6,780 nt of DNA, from assembly GCA_946478755.1 (NCBI GenBank), contig CAMLDJ010000294.1, positions 1 through 6,780 of the forward strand. The letters run 5' to 3'. The stretch is from an uncultured Pedobacter sp. GTDB lineage: Bacteria > Bacteroidota > Bacteroidia > Sphingobacteriales > Sphingobacteriaceae. A model generated the notes under the pieces. That model saw only the letters and a program-made list of their open reading frames with translations. It had not been told where the DNA came from and searched no databases. Made by a program: the position numbers and the translations under genes. Positions 1 to 6,780 of the stretch are shown here, one piece after another (positions within the stretch are counted from its first letter, which is position 1; each line of letters begins with the position of its first letter).

Positions 1-1
1 G

Positions 2-481
2 CAGGTAGCCTCGTTTGCAAAGCTTTGCAACGATCAGGTCATACTGGATGCTATGCGCATGAGGTATAAAACGGTTTTGCTTCCTGGCCAAATGGCAGCT
101 AACGGAAGTTTTCCTTTAGAACTGGCCAGAACAAAACCCTACGGGTATTCCATTTTCAATTTAGATGCTATGGTGATGCTCTGCCAGATCCTATCTAGGC
201 CAGAAGATAACCTCTGGACTTTTGAAGCTAAAGATCACCAGTCCATTAGAACAGGTATCGGCTACTTATTTCCTTTTGTTCAAGATAAGCAGAAATGGCC
301 GCTGAAGCCCGACGTCATGTACTGGAAAAATTGGCCGGTTGCACAGCCTTTCTTGTTATTTGGCGCTCATGCTTTTAAACAAGATAGCTGGTATTTGACC
401 TGGAAACGACTGGACCACAATCCAAAAATTGAGGAAGTGGTCAGGAATTTACCTGTTCGCCATCCCTTGATATGGCTTTAA
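2..481 (+). CDS. Alginate-lyase-superfamily polysaccharide lyase, C-terminal part (5' end outside window)
   Basis: The reading frame is open from base 2, so the first ATG at 53 is an internal methionine and this is the last 159 residues of a longer gene. The strongest signature is GSFPLELARTKPYGYS (bases 104-151), followed by FNLDAM and a Leu-Cys-Gln stretch. This is characteristic of the alpha/alpha-toroid alginate lyase domain (Pfam Alginate_lyase, PF05426), which includes PL5 and glucuronan-lyase-type (PL38) enzymes. The family cleaves uronic-acid polysaccharides by beta-elimination, leaving an unsaturated uronyl end. The Arg and Tyr residues of RTKPYGYS are candidate active-site residues by analogy with PL5; I infer this and have not aligned it. 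The signal peptide and the rest of the active site lie upstream of the window. The GH88 gene 163 bases downstream would process unsaturated glucuronyl products, which favours a glucuronic-acid polymer over alginate. Family assignment is fairly sure; exact PL family and substrate are not. Confidence 0.82.
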   Translation, partial: QVASFAKLCNDQVILDAMRMRYKTVLLPGQMAANGSFPLELARTKPYGYSIFNLDAMVMLCQILSRPEDNLWTFEAKDHQSIRTGIGYLFPFVQDKQKWPLKPDVMYWKNWPVAQPFLLFGAHAFKQDSWYLTWKRLDHNPKIEEVVRNLPVRHPLIWL

Positions 482-644
482 GCTAATCAGCCAGGTTAAA
501 TGACCATCAACAATATTAAACAACGCACACACAATGATATGAACCCGACATCAAAGGCGCCATCCGACAATTGAACCACCGCAGGCAGCTTGAAGACAAT
601 TAAAGACATAGAATACACCTGAAAAAAGCAAAAAATATAAATAG

Positions 645-1820
645 ATGAAAGCGCAATTGATACTGGCCATGGGGATGGTACTGGGATTTTATACAGTACG
701 GGCACAAAAAGTTAATATCCCAAAGGCATTTGCGAGCGCGGCGACGCAAACCGATGTCTTGCTCAGGGAAATGGCGAATGCTACTGCGGCCAAAGCTAAA
801 AACCAGGTTTCACCCAGAACAGTTGAAAAGGGAAATCTGGTGATGGTGAGATCTGGCGACTGGACCAGCGGCTTTTTTGCAGGAGAGCTTTGGTATTTGT
901 ATGAATTTACCAAAGATCCCAAATGGCTGGAGCTGGCCAGGACTTATACAGAAAAAATAAAAAAAGAGCAGTTCAATACCGGTACGCATGACCTCGGTTT
1001 TATGATGTATTGCAGCTTTGGCAACGGTTACCGCTTAACCGGTGATACAGCTTACCGTTCGGTTATCATTCAGTCTGCCAGATCATTGAGTACAAGGTTT
1101 AACCCGGTAGCAGGAGTGATCAAATCCTGGGATCACAACAAGGCCAAATGGAAATTTCCGGTGATTATTGACAATATGATGAATCTGGAACTTTTGTTCG
1201 AGGCCACCAGGCTGACCGGTGACTCTTCTTTCTATAAAATTGCGATAAGCCATGCTGATCAAACGTTAAAAAACCACTTCAGACCGGACTATAGTTCCTG
1301 GCATGTGCTGGACTATGATACGCAAACCGGTAAGGTAAACCAAAAGCTGACTGCCCAGGGTTATAATGATGAGTCTGCATGGGCAAGAGGGCAAGCCTGG
1401 GCTTTATATGGTTTCACCATGTGTTACCGTGAGACAAAGCATCGGGCTTACCTGGACCAGGCCAAAGCCATTGCAAAATTCATATTAAATAATAAATCTA
1501 CCCCGGCAGACGGTATCCCGTACTGGGACTATAATGATCCGAAAATTCCAGATGCTTCCAGGGATGCTTCGGCTGCCGCTATTACAGCAGCCGCGCTTTA
1601 TGAATTGGACGGCTTTGTGCCAGACGGAGATTATAAAAAATCTGCCGATCAGCTGCTGTACAGTTTAAACAGCTCTTATACCAGTAAGCCTGGCGGCAAT
1701 AAAGGCTTTATACTCGAGCACAGCACCGGTCATAGGCCGGCAAATTCTGAAATTGATGTACCCATCAATTATGCGGATTATTATTACCTGGAATCCTTAT
1801 TAAGATTGAAAAATAAATAA
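645..1820 (+). CDS. GH88 unsaturated glucuronyl hydrolase, secreted
   Basis: This 391-residue protein has the usual length for GH88. These enzymes remove the 4,5-unsaturated glucuronyl residue that lyases leave at the non-reducing end of oligosaccharides, by hydration of the double bond. Residues 1-20 form a signal peptide ending in VRA before QK, so it is probably periplasmic. The alpha/alpha-barrel motifs are in order: WTSGFFAGELWYLYE (73-87), HDLGF with Asp116, IIDNMMNLELL with Asp176, and SAWARGQAWALYGF (244-257). Asp116 and Asp176 match the two catalytic aspartates of Bacillus sp. GL1 unsaturated glucuronyl hydrolase (Asp88 and Asp149) in context and nearly in spacing (60 versus 61), so the enzyme should be active. 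The ATG at 645 is preceded by an A-rich stretch without Shine-Dalgarno sequence, and it places the signal peptide exactly at the N-terminus. The stop is 16 bases before the next gene, so it likely heads or belongs to an operon with the GH30 genes. GH105 is the main alternative, but the motifs favour GH88. Confidence 0.93.
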   Translation: MKAQLILAMGMVLGFYTVRAQKVNIPKAFASAATQTDVLLREMANATAAKAKNQVSPRTVEKGNLVMVRSGDWTSGFFAGELWYLYEFTKDPKWLELARTYTEKIKKEQFNTGTHDLGFMMYCSFGNGYRLTGDTAYRSVIIQSARSLSTRFNPVAGVIKSWDHNKAKWKFPVIIDNMMNLELLFEATRLTGDSSFYKIAISHADQTLKNHFRPDYSSWHVLDYDTQTGKVNQKLTAQGYNDESAWARGQAWALYGFTMCYRETKHRAYLDQAKAIAKFILNNKSTPADGIPYWDYNDPKIPDASRDASAAAITAAALYELDGFVPDGDYKKSADQLLYSLNSSYTSKPGGNKGFILEHSTGHRPANSEIDVPINYADYYYLESLLRLKNK

Positions 1821-1836
1821 TGCATAAACCAAAAAC

Positions 1837-3309
1837 ATGACTATGCTACAGCGCTTGCCGGGATTTAAACTAGCGGCCCTTTTACCAGTATTAACCACAA
1901 TTATTGGAGGACCTGTTTTGGCCCAGACTTCAATGGTTTATACGACTGCCATTCATACAGACCTGAGGCTAAGCGCCACAGGGACACTCGTCTTTAAAGA
2001 ACTGAAACAGCCTTTGGAAACCCAGGTGTGTGTGTTTGTAGATCCTAAAACCAAATTCCAAGCTGTTACCGGAATCGGTGGTACCATTACCGATGCAGCG
2101 GCCGAGACCTACGCCACTTTATCCAAAGATTCACAGCGAGAATTTTTAAAAGCTTATTACGATAAAGATAATGGTATAGGTTATACGCTGGCCCGGACAA
2201 CCATCCACAGCAGTGATTTCTCCAGTGGGAGTTATACTTATATAACGGATAATGATGCTTCATTGCGGTCTTTCAGTGTGGCCCATGACCAGAAATACAG
2301 GATTCCGCTCCTTAAACAATGCATTGCAGCTGCAGGAGGAGAACTGCCCTTGTTTGTAAGCCCCTGGAGTCCCCCTGCATTTATGAAAAGTAATAAGAAC
2401 ATGTTAAAGGGCGGTAAGTTACTGCCGGAGTTCCGCTCAGCCTGGGCCGGCTATTTTGTCAAATTCATTAAAAGCTACGAAAGTCTGGGCATCCCGATAT
2501 GGGGACTAACCGTTCAAAATGAACCCATGGCCACACAGCGATGGGAGTCTTGTATTTTTACCGCTGAAGAGGAACGTGATTTTATTAAAGGATATTTAGG
2601 CCCTGAATTGCATAAAAGGGGACTGGCAGAAAAAAAACTAATTGCCTGGGACCACAACAGAGACCAGGTTTATCAAAGGGCAAGTGTTATTCTTTCAGAT
2701 CCTGAGGCTTCGAAATATGTCTGGGGGATCGGTTATCACTGGTACGAAACCTGGACCGGAAGCGATATGTTGTTTAACAACGTAAAGCTGGTCCATGAAG
2801 CCTTTCCAGACAAACAGCTCATGCTTACCGAAGGCTGCGTAGAGAAGTTTAACCTGGATAGTGTTTCCAGGTGGGACCTGGGGGAACGCTATGGTTATTC
2901 ACTGATTAACGATTTCAACAGTGGCGTTACGGGATGGACAGACTGGAACATGTTGCTGGATGATAAGGGTGGCCCTAATCATGTGGGTAATTTTTGCTTT
3001 GCACCCATTCATGCCAATTCCAAAACGGGTAAACTGATCTATACCAATTCTTACTATTATCTGGGCCATTTTTCCAAATTTGTGCGCCCTGGTGCCCGCC
3101 GTGTTGCCAGTTCATCCAACAGGGATAAATTGATCACCACGGCATTTATGAATACTGATGGAAAGCTTGCCGTAATTGTAATGAACAAGACCGGCGATAA
3201 AATTCCCTATTATTTATGGATGGATGGCAAAGCTGCAGAAACGACCAGTCTCCCACATTCCATTTCTACCTTCGTTATCCATAAACCATATGAGCTTAAA
3301 CCTGAATAG
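1837..3309 (+). CDS. GH30 beta-glycosidase (glucosylceramidase / beta-1,6-glucanase type), secreted
   Basis: This is a 490-residue retaining glycoside hydrolase of the GH30 clan-A (beta/alpha)8 fold with the family's C-terminal beta-sandwich. Residues 1-29 are a signal peptide (hydrophobic core about 11-25, cleavage probably after VLA). Family motifs are visible in order: FQAVTGIGGTITDAAAE (74-90), SPWSPPAFMK (175-184), the acid/base in TVQNEP (Glu229), WDHNRD (271-276), GYHWYE (299-304), the nucleophile in TEGC (Glu332), and FVRPGA (415-420) entering the beta-sandwich. The two Glu are 103 residues apart, close to human glucocerebrosidase (Glu235, Glu340). Known GH30 members of this type act on beta-glucosides or beta-1,6-glucan; subfamily 1 or 3 cannot be settled by eye. 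The ATG at 1837 follows AACCAAAAAC, with a second ATG at 1843 equally compatible with the signal peptide. The gene starts 16 bases after the GH88 stop and its last 20 bases overlap the next gene, indicating translational coupling. Confidence 0.93.
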   Translation: MTMLQRLPGFKLAALLPVLTTIIGGPVLAQTSMVYTTAIHTDLRLSATGTLVFKELKQPLETQVCVFVDPKTKFQAVTGIGGTITDAAAETYATLSKDSQREFLKAYYDKDNGIGYTLARTTIHSSDFSSGSYTYITDNDASLRSFSVAHDQKYRIPLLKQCIAAAGGELPLFVSPWSPPAFMKSNKNMLKGGKLLPEFRSAWAGYFVKFIKSYESLGIPIWGLTVQNEPMATQRWESCIFTAEEERDFIKGYLGPELHKRGLAEKKLIAWDHNRDQVYQRASVILSDPEASKYVWGIGYHWYETWTGSDMLFNNVKLVHEAFPDKQLMLTEGCVEKFNLDSVSRWDLGERYGYSLINDFNSGVTGWTDWNMLLDDKGGPNHVGNFCFAPIHANSKTGKLIYTNSYYYLGHFSKFVRPGARRVASSSNRDKLITTAFMNTDGKLAVIVMNKTGDKIPYYLWMDGKAAETTSLPHSISTFVIHKPYELKPE

Positions 3310-4684
3310 ATTTTTACCTGGTCTGATGCTGTTGTCGGCACTGCAGGTCAGTGCGCAGCAGGCAGATTTCTGGCTAACCAGAGCCGACCGTTCTGCTTTG
3401 TTCATTAAGCAGCAGGGCCTGGCATTTGGTCAAAAAAAAGCCGGCAATTCCACTATTGTGGTTAACGATAAAGAAACCTTCCAGTCTATGGATGGGTTTG
3501 GTTTTGCCTTAACGGGTGGTAGCGCCCAGCATATCGTTAAAATGAGTACAAAAGCGAGGGCAGCTTTATTGAGGGAATTGTTTACAACGAGCGGAAATAA
3601 TATCGGCATCAGTTACATTCGTTTAACCGTAGGGGCCTCTGATCTGAATCAAAAAGTATTTTCATACAATGACCTACCCGAAGGGGAAACCGACCTGGAG
3701 CAGTCCCGGTTCGACCTGGGGCCCGACCGGAAGGATGTCATCCCTGTCATGAAAGAGATTCTGGCTATTGACCCGCAAATGAAGATCATGGCCTCGCCAT
3801 GGTCTCCGCCGCTTTGGATGAAAACAAGCTACGATGCCCGAGGGGGGATGCTGAGGCCGGAATTTTATGAGGCTTATGCAAAATACCTGGTCAGGTATAT
3901 TCAGGAGATGGAAAAAGAAGGCATCCATATCGATGCCCTCACCATTCAAAATGAGCCGCTGCACCCGGGTAATAACCCGAGTTTATTGATGGTTGCGCCC
4001 GATCAGGCAATTTTTATTAAAAACAACCTTGGCCCTGCCTTTGAAAAGGCAGGTTTAACAACTAAGATTGTGATTTACGATCATAATGCGGATCGTCCGG
4101 ACTATCCCATCACGATCCTGAATGATCCGGAGGCGAGAAAATATGTGGATGGATCCGCTTTTCACTTGTATGGAGGCAAAATTGAAGCCTTAAGCGATGT
4201 GCACCATGCCCATCCTGATAAGCATATCTATTTTACAGAGCAAATGGTCATCGAAGACCCATCCGCACAGCAAATCAATATTGTCTCACCAGTTAAAAGA
4301 CTCATCATTGGTGCCACCAGAAACTGGAGCAGAGTCGTGTTGGAATGGAATTTGGCAGCCGATCCTCAAAATAAGCCTTTTACCGACAGGGGTGGCTGTC
4401 CAATGTGCCAGGGGGCCATAACGGTTGATGGTGATAAAGTCACCAGGAACTTAGCCTATTATTCGGTGGCACATGCGGCTAAGTTCGTACGCCCCGGTGC
4501 AATCCGGATCGCTTCAAACGAGTTGAAGGATCTTGCTAACGTGGCTTTTAGAATCCCGGATGGGAAAACCGTACTGATCGTGGCCAACAGCGCAAAGGAT
4601 GTCAGGACATTTGACATCGCTTTCAAAGGGAAACTGCTCAGTTGCACCATTGGTGCCGGCGATGTGGCAACTTATGTCTGGTAA
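3290..4684 (+). CDS. Second GH30 beta-glycosidase (probable beta-1,6-glucanase type), secreted
   Basis: A 464-residue GH30 enzyme. The open frame extends back to an ATG at 3224, but I chose the ATG at 3290 because it places a clean signal peptide at the N-terminus (MSLNLNRF, hydrophobic core 8-20, cleavage near VSA before QQ). The 22 extra upstream residues would lie wholly inside the preceding gene and bury that signal. Motifs: FQSMDGFGFALTGG (64-77), SPWSPPLWMK (169-178), acid/base in TIQNEP (Glu222), YDHNAD (263-268), FHLYGG (291-296), nucleophile in FTEQ (Glu317), a Cys-containing GGCPMCQGA loop (368-376), and FVRPGA (399-404). The VLEWNLA stretch (350-356) and following GGC loop resemble Bacteroidota GH30_3-like proteins, the subfamily containing endo-beta-1,6-glucanases; this subfamily call is from memory. 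It is clearly related to the gene before it, but diverged across most of its length, so the pair looks like an old duplication or two recruited subfamilies, not a recent copy. It overlaps that gene by 20 bases. Confidence 0.92.
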   Translation: MSLNLNRFLPGLMLLSALQVSAQQADFWLTRADRSALFIKQQGLAFGQKKAGNSTIVVNDKETFQSMDGFGFALTGGSAQHIVKMSTKARAALLRELFTTSGNNIGISYIRLTVGASDLNQKVFSYNDLPEGETDLEQSRFDLGPDRKDVIPVMKEILAIDPQMKIMASPWSPPLWMKTSYDARGGMLRPEFYEAYAKYLVRYIQEMEKEGIHIDALTIQNEPLHPGNNPSLLMVAPDQAIFIKNNLGPAFEKAGLTTKIVIYDHNADRPDYPITILNDPEARKYVDGSAFHLYGGKIEALSDVHHAHPDKHIYFTEQMVIEDPSAQQINIVSPVKRLIIGATRNWSRVVLEWNLAADPQNKPFTDRGGCPMCQGAITVDGDKVTRNLAYYSVAHAAKFVRPGAIRIASNELKDLANVAFRIPDGKTVLIVANSAKDVRTFDIAFKGKLLSCTIGAGDVATYVW

Positions 4685-4758
4685 GTAAGTACCAGTAAAA
4701 TCTTATGGTGCATTTAATCCTATTCTTTATGTCTCAAGACCCAAACAAAAAATCAATA

Positions 4759-6546
4759 ATGGCTGCAATCTATGCTGTGAATGGCCGTTCTATTGCCCGG
4801 AAGTTCTTATACCTCACATTAGCATCGATTTTGTGCTCGACATCCAGCATGGCGCAAGGATACCTGCGTACTGAAGGAAAGAGAATTGTGAATCAAAAAG
4901 GTGAAAATGTTTTGCTAAGGGGATTCGGACTTGGGGGCTGGATGTTGCAGGAAGGCTATATGCTGAAAATAAATAAAGAGGGACAACAGTACCGGATAAG
5001 GGAGCGGCTGGAAGCGCTGATGGGCGAAAAGCAGACTGAAGAGTTCTATGCACTCTGGCTGGCCAATCATACGCGTAAAGCGGATGTCGATTCTATGAAA
5101 GCCTGGGGTTTTAACTCGATAAGGCTACCGATGCATTATAACCTGTATACTTTGCCTGTTGAAAAGGAACCTGTAAAAGGCGAGCACACCTGGCTGGAAA
5201 AAGGCTTCGCTATGACCGATTCCCTGCTGGCCTGGTGTAAGGCAAATCAAATGTATCTGATCCTGGACTTGCATGCAGCCCCTGGCGGACAGGGCAACGA
5301 TTTAAATATTTCAGACCGCGACCCCACTAAACCTTCTTTATGGGAGGATGAAGCAAATCAGCAAAAAACAATTGCGCTATGGAAAAAGCTGGCGCAACGT
5401 TATGTGAATGAACCCTGGATTGGCGGATATGATGTCATCAATGAGCCAAACTGGGGATTTGAAGACCCCCTAAATGATAAAAATGGTACCAAGGAACAAG
5501 ATAACGGGCCTTTAAAAAAACTGATGACCGGCATCACCAAAGCGATCAGGACGGTTGATCAAAAGCATATGATCATCATTGAAGGAAATGGTTGGGGTAA
5601 CAATTATAACGGAATGCTTCCGCCCTGGGACAGCAATATGATCCTGAGTTTTCACAAATACTGGAACCACAACAACCGGTCGGCAATCGGCCAGATGATC
5701 AAAGTGCGGGATCAGTTCAACATTCCGGTCTGGCTGGGTGAGACAGGAGAGAACTCTAATGTTTGGTTTACAGAAGCCATACGGTTGTTTGAAATCAATA
5801 ATATTGGCTGGGCATGGTGGCCATTAAAAAAAATGGGTGCTAACAGTCCGCTGGAAATAAGATCCAACCCGAACTACGACAGTGTGGCCGATTATTTAAA
5901 CGGCAAAGGGCAACAGCCAAAAGAAAGCAATGTATACAGTGGCCTGATGGAGCTTGCTACTTATATCCGGGCGGAAAACACGCTCCCCCACCGGGATGTG
6001 GTTGATGCCATGATGCGCCAGCCATTTTCTGTCGAAACCAGGCCTTTTAAAAAACATAGTATTGGCCGCAACTCTATTGTCAATGCTGTTGATTATGACC
6101 TTGGCCGCAACGGCATTGCTTATTTTGATCGGGATACTGCTGATTACCATGTGTCGACTGGCAAATATACGGCCGGTAATAAAGGGCGCGTTTACCGGAA
6201 TGACGGCGTCGATATTGTTAGGGAGGAGCTAAGGTATGATGCCTTTTATGTTGCTAGCATGGAATCGGGGGAATGGTTAACCTACACTTTTGATGTGAAA
6301 ACAAAGGGTATTTATTCGTTAAAGTTGAGGGTTGCCGCAACGGGTGATACTGGAAAGGTCGCTCTCTTTATTGAAGGGAAATCAATTGCTAAGGGCCTTG
6401 GCGTTCCGAATACTGGAGGGGAAACAGCGTTTCAGTTCATCACAATAAAGGATATTATGCTTAACACAGGCAAGCAGACCCTGAAAATTCAGGCAGACGC
6501 CGGCACTTTTAATTTTAGTTATTTCCAGTTTATTAGCCAGGAATAA
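4759..6546 (+). CDS. GH5 glycoside hydrolase with C-terminal CBM6-like module, secreted
   Basis: From the ATG at 4759 this is 595 residues. I prefer it to in-frame ATGs at 4705 and 4729 because it follows an A-rich stretch like the other genes and leaves a normal-sized signal peptide (RSIARKFLYLTLASIL, cleavage near SMA before QG); the longer forms would have a 50-residue leader. Cys26 is preceded by Leu, so no lipobox. The GH5 (beta/alpha)8 domain spans about 35-405: LLRGFGLGGW (52-61), FNSIRLP (118-124), LDLHAAPGGQGND (169-181), acid/base in VINEP (Glu229), SFHKYW (297-302), nucleophile in WLGETG (Glu328), and WAWWPLKK (351-358). The N-terminal GGWM motif recalls exo-beta-1,3-glucanase-type GH5, but the subfamily is unassigned. 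Residues about 440-592 look like a CBM6-type beta-sandwich: AYFDRDTADYH, NDGVDI, SGEWLTYTFDV and a closing NFSYFQF strand. The gene starts 74 bases after the second GH30 stop, probably in the same operon. A beta-glucan substrate is inferred. Confidence 0.88.
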   Translation: MAAIYAVNGRSIARKFLYLTLASILCSTSSMAQGYLRTEGKRIVNQKGENVLLRGFGLGGWMLQEGYMLKINKEGQQYRIRERLEALMGEKQTEEFYALWLANHTRKADVDSMKAWGFNSIRLPMHYNLYTLPVEKEPVKGEHTWLEKGFAMTDSLLAWCKANQMYLILDLHAAPGGQGNDLNISDRDPTKPSLWEDEANQQKTIALWKKLAQRYVNEPWIGGYDVINEPNWGFEDPLNDKNGTKEQDNGPLKKLMTGITKAIRTVDQKHMIIIEGNGWGNNYNGMLPPWDSNMILSFHKYWNHNNRSAIGQMIKVRDQFNIPVWLGETGENSNVWFTEAIRLFEINNIGWAWWPLKKMGANSPLEIRSNPNYDSVADYLNGKGQQPKESNVYSGLMELATYIRAENTLPHRDVVDAMMRQPFSVETRPFKKHSIGRNSIVNAVDYDLGRNGIAYFDRDTADYHVSTGKYTAGNKGRVYRNDGVDIVREELRYDAFYVASMESGEWLTYTFDVKTKGIYSLKLRVAATGDTGKVALFIEGKSIAKGLGVPNTGGETAFQFITIKDIMLNTGKQTLKIQADAGTFNFSYFQFISQE

Positions 6547-6547
6547 G

Positions 6548-6576
6548 CAGGGCCCGAAAATTATTTCCCTGATTTT
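6548..6576 (+). terminator. Weak candidate terminator hairpin after the GH5 gene
   Basis: CAGGG (6548-6552) can pair with CCCTG (6567-6571) around a 14-base loop, followed directly by ATTTT. It begins two bases after the GH5 stop, where the operon would end. The stem is only five pairs, the loop is long and the T-run short, so it may be chance. Confidence 0.25.
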
Positions 6577-6617
6577 CACCTCTGTCCGGGTGCAGGTAGC
6601 TATTTTTACTAATATTA

Positions 6618-6648
6618 TTGTAGAAGTGCTTCGGAATACGTAGGTTTG
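6618..6648 (+). promoter_or_regulatory. Bacteroidota-type promoter (TTG / TAnnTTTG) for tRNA-Val
   Basis: TAGGTTTG at 6641-6648 matches exactly the Bacteroidota -7 consensus TAnnTTTG, and TTG at 6618-6620 sits 20 bases upstream, within the usual spacing for the -33 element. Transcription would start a few bases after 6648, about 70 bases before the tRNA, giving a short leader to be processed off. It lies in the gap between the GH5 stop and tRNA-Val, where an independent promoter is expected. No comparable exact match was seen in the gap before the GH88 gene or before the GH5 gene. Confidence 0.55.
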
Positions 6649-6725
6649 CAACCACAAAATCTCAAGGATTTGAGGATTGATTAAAAGCTTACTCAGCATG
6701 TTTCAACAAATAGAGTAGAACTAGA

Positions 6726-6780
6726 GGGAGATTAGCTCAGCTGGTTCAGAGCACCTGCCTTACAAGCAGGGGGTCACTGG
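6726..6780 (+). tRNA. tRNA-Val (anticodon UAC), 3' end beyond the window
   Basis: The 5' three quarters of a tRNA cloverleaf are present. GGGAGAT (6726-6732) is the 5' acceptor strand, followed by TA at positions 8-9. The D arm has stem GCTC (6735-6738) and GAGC (6749-6752) with GG in the loop. The anticodon arm has stem CCTGC (6754-6758) and GCAGG (6766-6770) with loop CTTACAA. The anticodon is TAC (6761-6763), reading GUA, hence valine. The variable region GGGTC (6771-6775) and 5' T-stem ACTGG (6776-6780) follow; the T loop, 3' T-stem and acceptor 3' strand are cut off by the window edge. Nothing in the visible part suggests a pseudogene. Confidence 0.95.

Noticed and set aside
482..644. 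Gap between the lyase and GH88 as a site of a promoter, riboswitch or small RNA
   Set aside because: I found no TAnnTTTG element, no strong hairpin with a T-run and no recognisable RNA structure; the reverse-strand open frame at 496-705 looks like chance.
3224..3289. Upstream extension of the second GH30 gene
   Set aside because: It lies wholly inside the previous gene and would bury the signal peptide 22 residues in; the ATG at 3290 gives a normal secreted N-terminus.
4197..4421. 74-residue forward open frame inside the second GH30 gene
   Set aside because: It is an out-of-frame shadow of the GH30 coding sequence, with no upstream signal and no domain.
6592..6600. GCAGGTAGC repeated at 1-9 and 6592-6600, possible direct repeat flanking the locus
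   Set aside because: A nine-base match is expected by chance in a window of this size; one copy is inside the lyase coding sequence and no integrase or transposase is present.
6661..6674. CTCAA-GGAT-TTGAG hairpin as a terminator
   Set aside because: Five A/T-rich pairs with no following T-run, and it sits between the promoter match and the tRNA, where termination makes no sense.
6382..6699. 105-residue reverse-strand open frame covering the GH5 3' end and the following gap
   Set aside because: It overlaps a well-supported coding region on the other strand, overlies the tRNA promoter match, and its translation shows no recognisable domain or signal.
6726..6780. tRNA-Val as the attachment site of an island containing the enzyme genes
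   Set aside because: Integration normally uses the tRNA 3' end, so an island would lie beyond the window; the enzyme genes lie on the 5' side and there are no mobility genes here.

Overview
The window looks like a piece of a Bacteroidota chromosome, probably a soil or plant-associated member of the Sphingobacteriaceae such as Pedobacter. Three things suggest this. The gene families and motif styles are typical of Bacteroidota polysaccharide-degradation loci. The starts have A-rich upstream sequence and no Shine-Dalgarno motif. A Bacteroidota-type promoter (TTG, 20 bases, TAGGTTTG) lies before the terminal tRNA. The genus is an inference from style, not from a marker gene.

Layout, all on the + strand: (1) positions 2-481, the C-terminal part of an alginate-lyase-superfamily polysaccharide lyase whose start lies outside the window; (2) 482-644, a 163-base gap with no convincing promoter or terminator; (3) 645-1820, a GH88 unsaturated glucuronyl hydrolase; (4) 1837-3309, a GH30 beta-glycosidase; (5) 3290-4684, a second, divergent GH30 enzyme overlapping the first by 20 bases; (6) 4759-6546, a GH5 beta-glucanase-type enzyme with a C-terminal CBM6-like module; (7) 6547-6725, a gap with a weak hairpin and a good promoter match; (8) 6726 to the window end, the 5' part of tRNA-Val(UAC).

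The four complete enzymes each carry a signal peptide, and none has a convincing lipobox, so they probably act in the periplasm or outside the cell. Tight spacing from GH88 through the second GH30 gene points to co-transcription; the GH5 gene follows after 74 bases and is probably in the same unit. A simple reading is that the lyase cuts a uronic-acid-containing polymer and leaves unsaturated ends, GH88 removes the unsaturated glucuronyl residue, and the GH30 and GH5 enzymes hydrolyse beta-glucosidic linkages. That set fits a glucuronic-acid-containing beta-glucan or a mixed fungal, algal or bacterial wall polymer better than alginate itself. No SusC/SusD pair, regulator or transporter is in view, so this is the enzyme arm of a possible polysaccharide utilization locus. 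I see no phage, CRISPR, insertion sequence or defence system, and no wholly new system; the main open question is the substrate of this enzyme combination.
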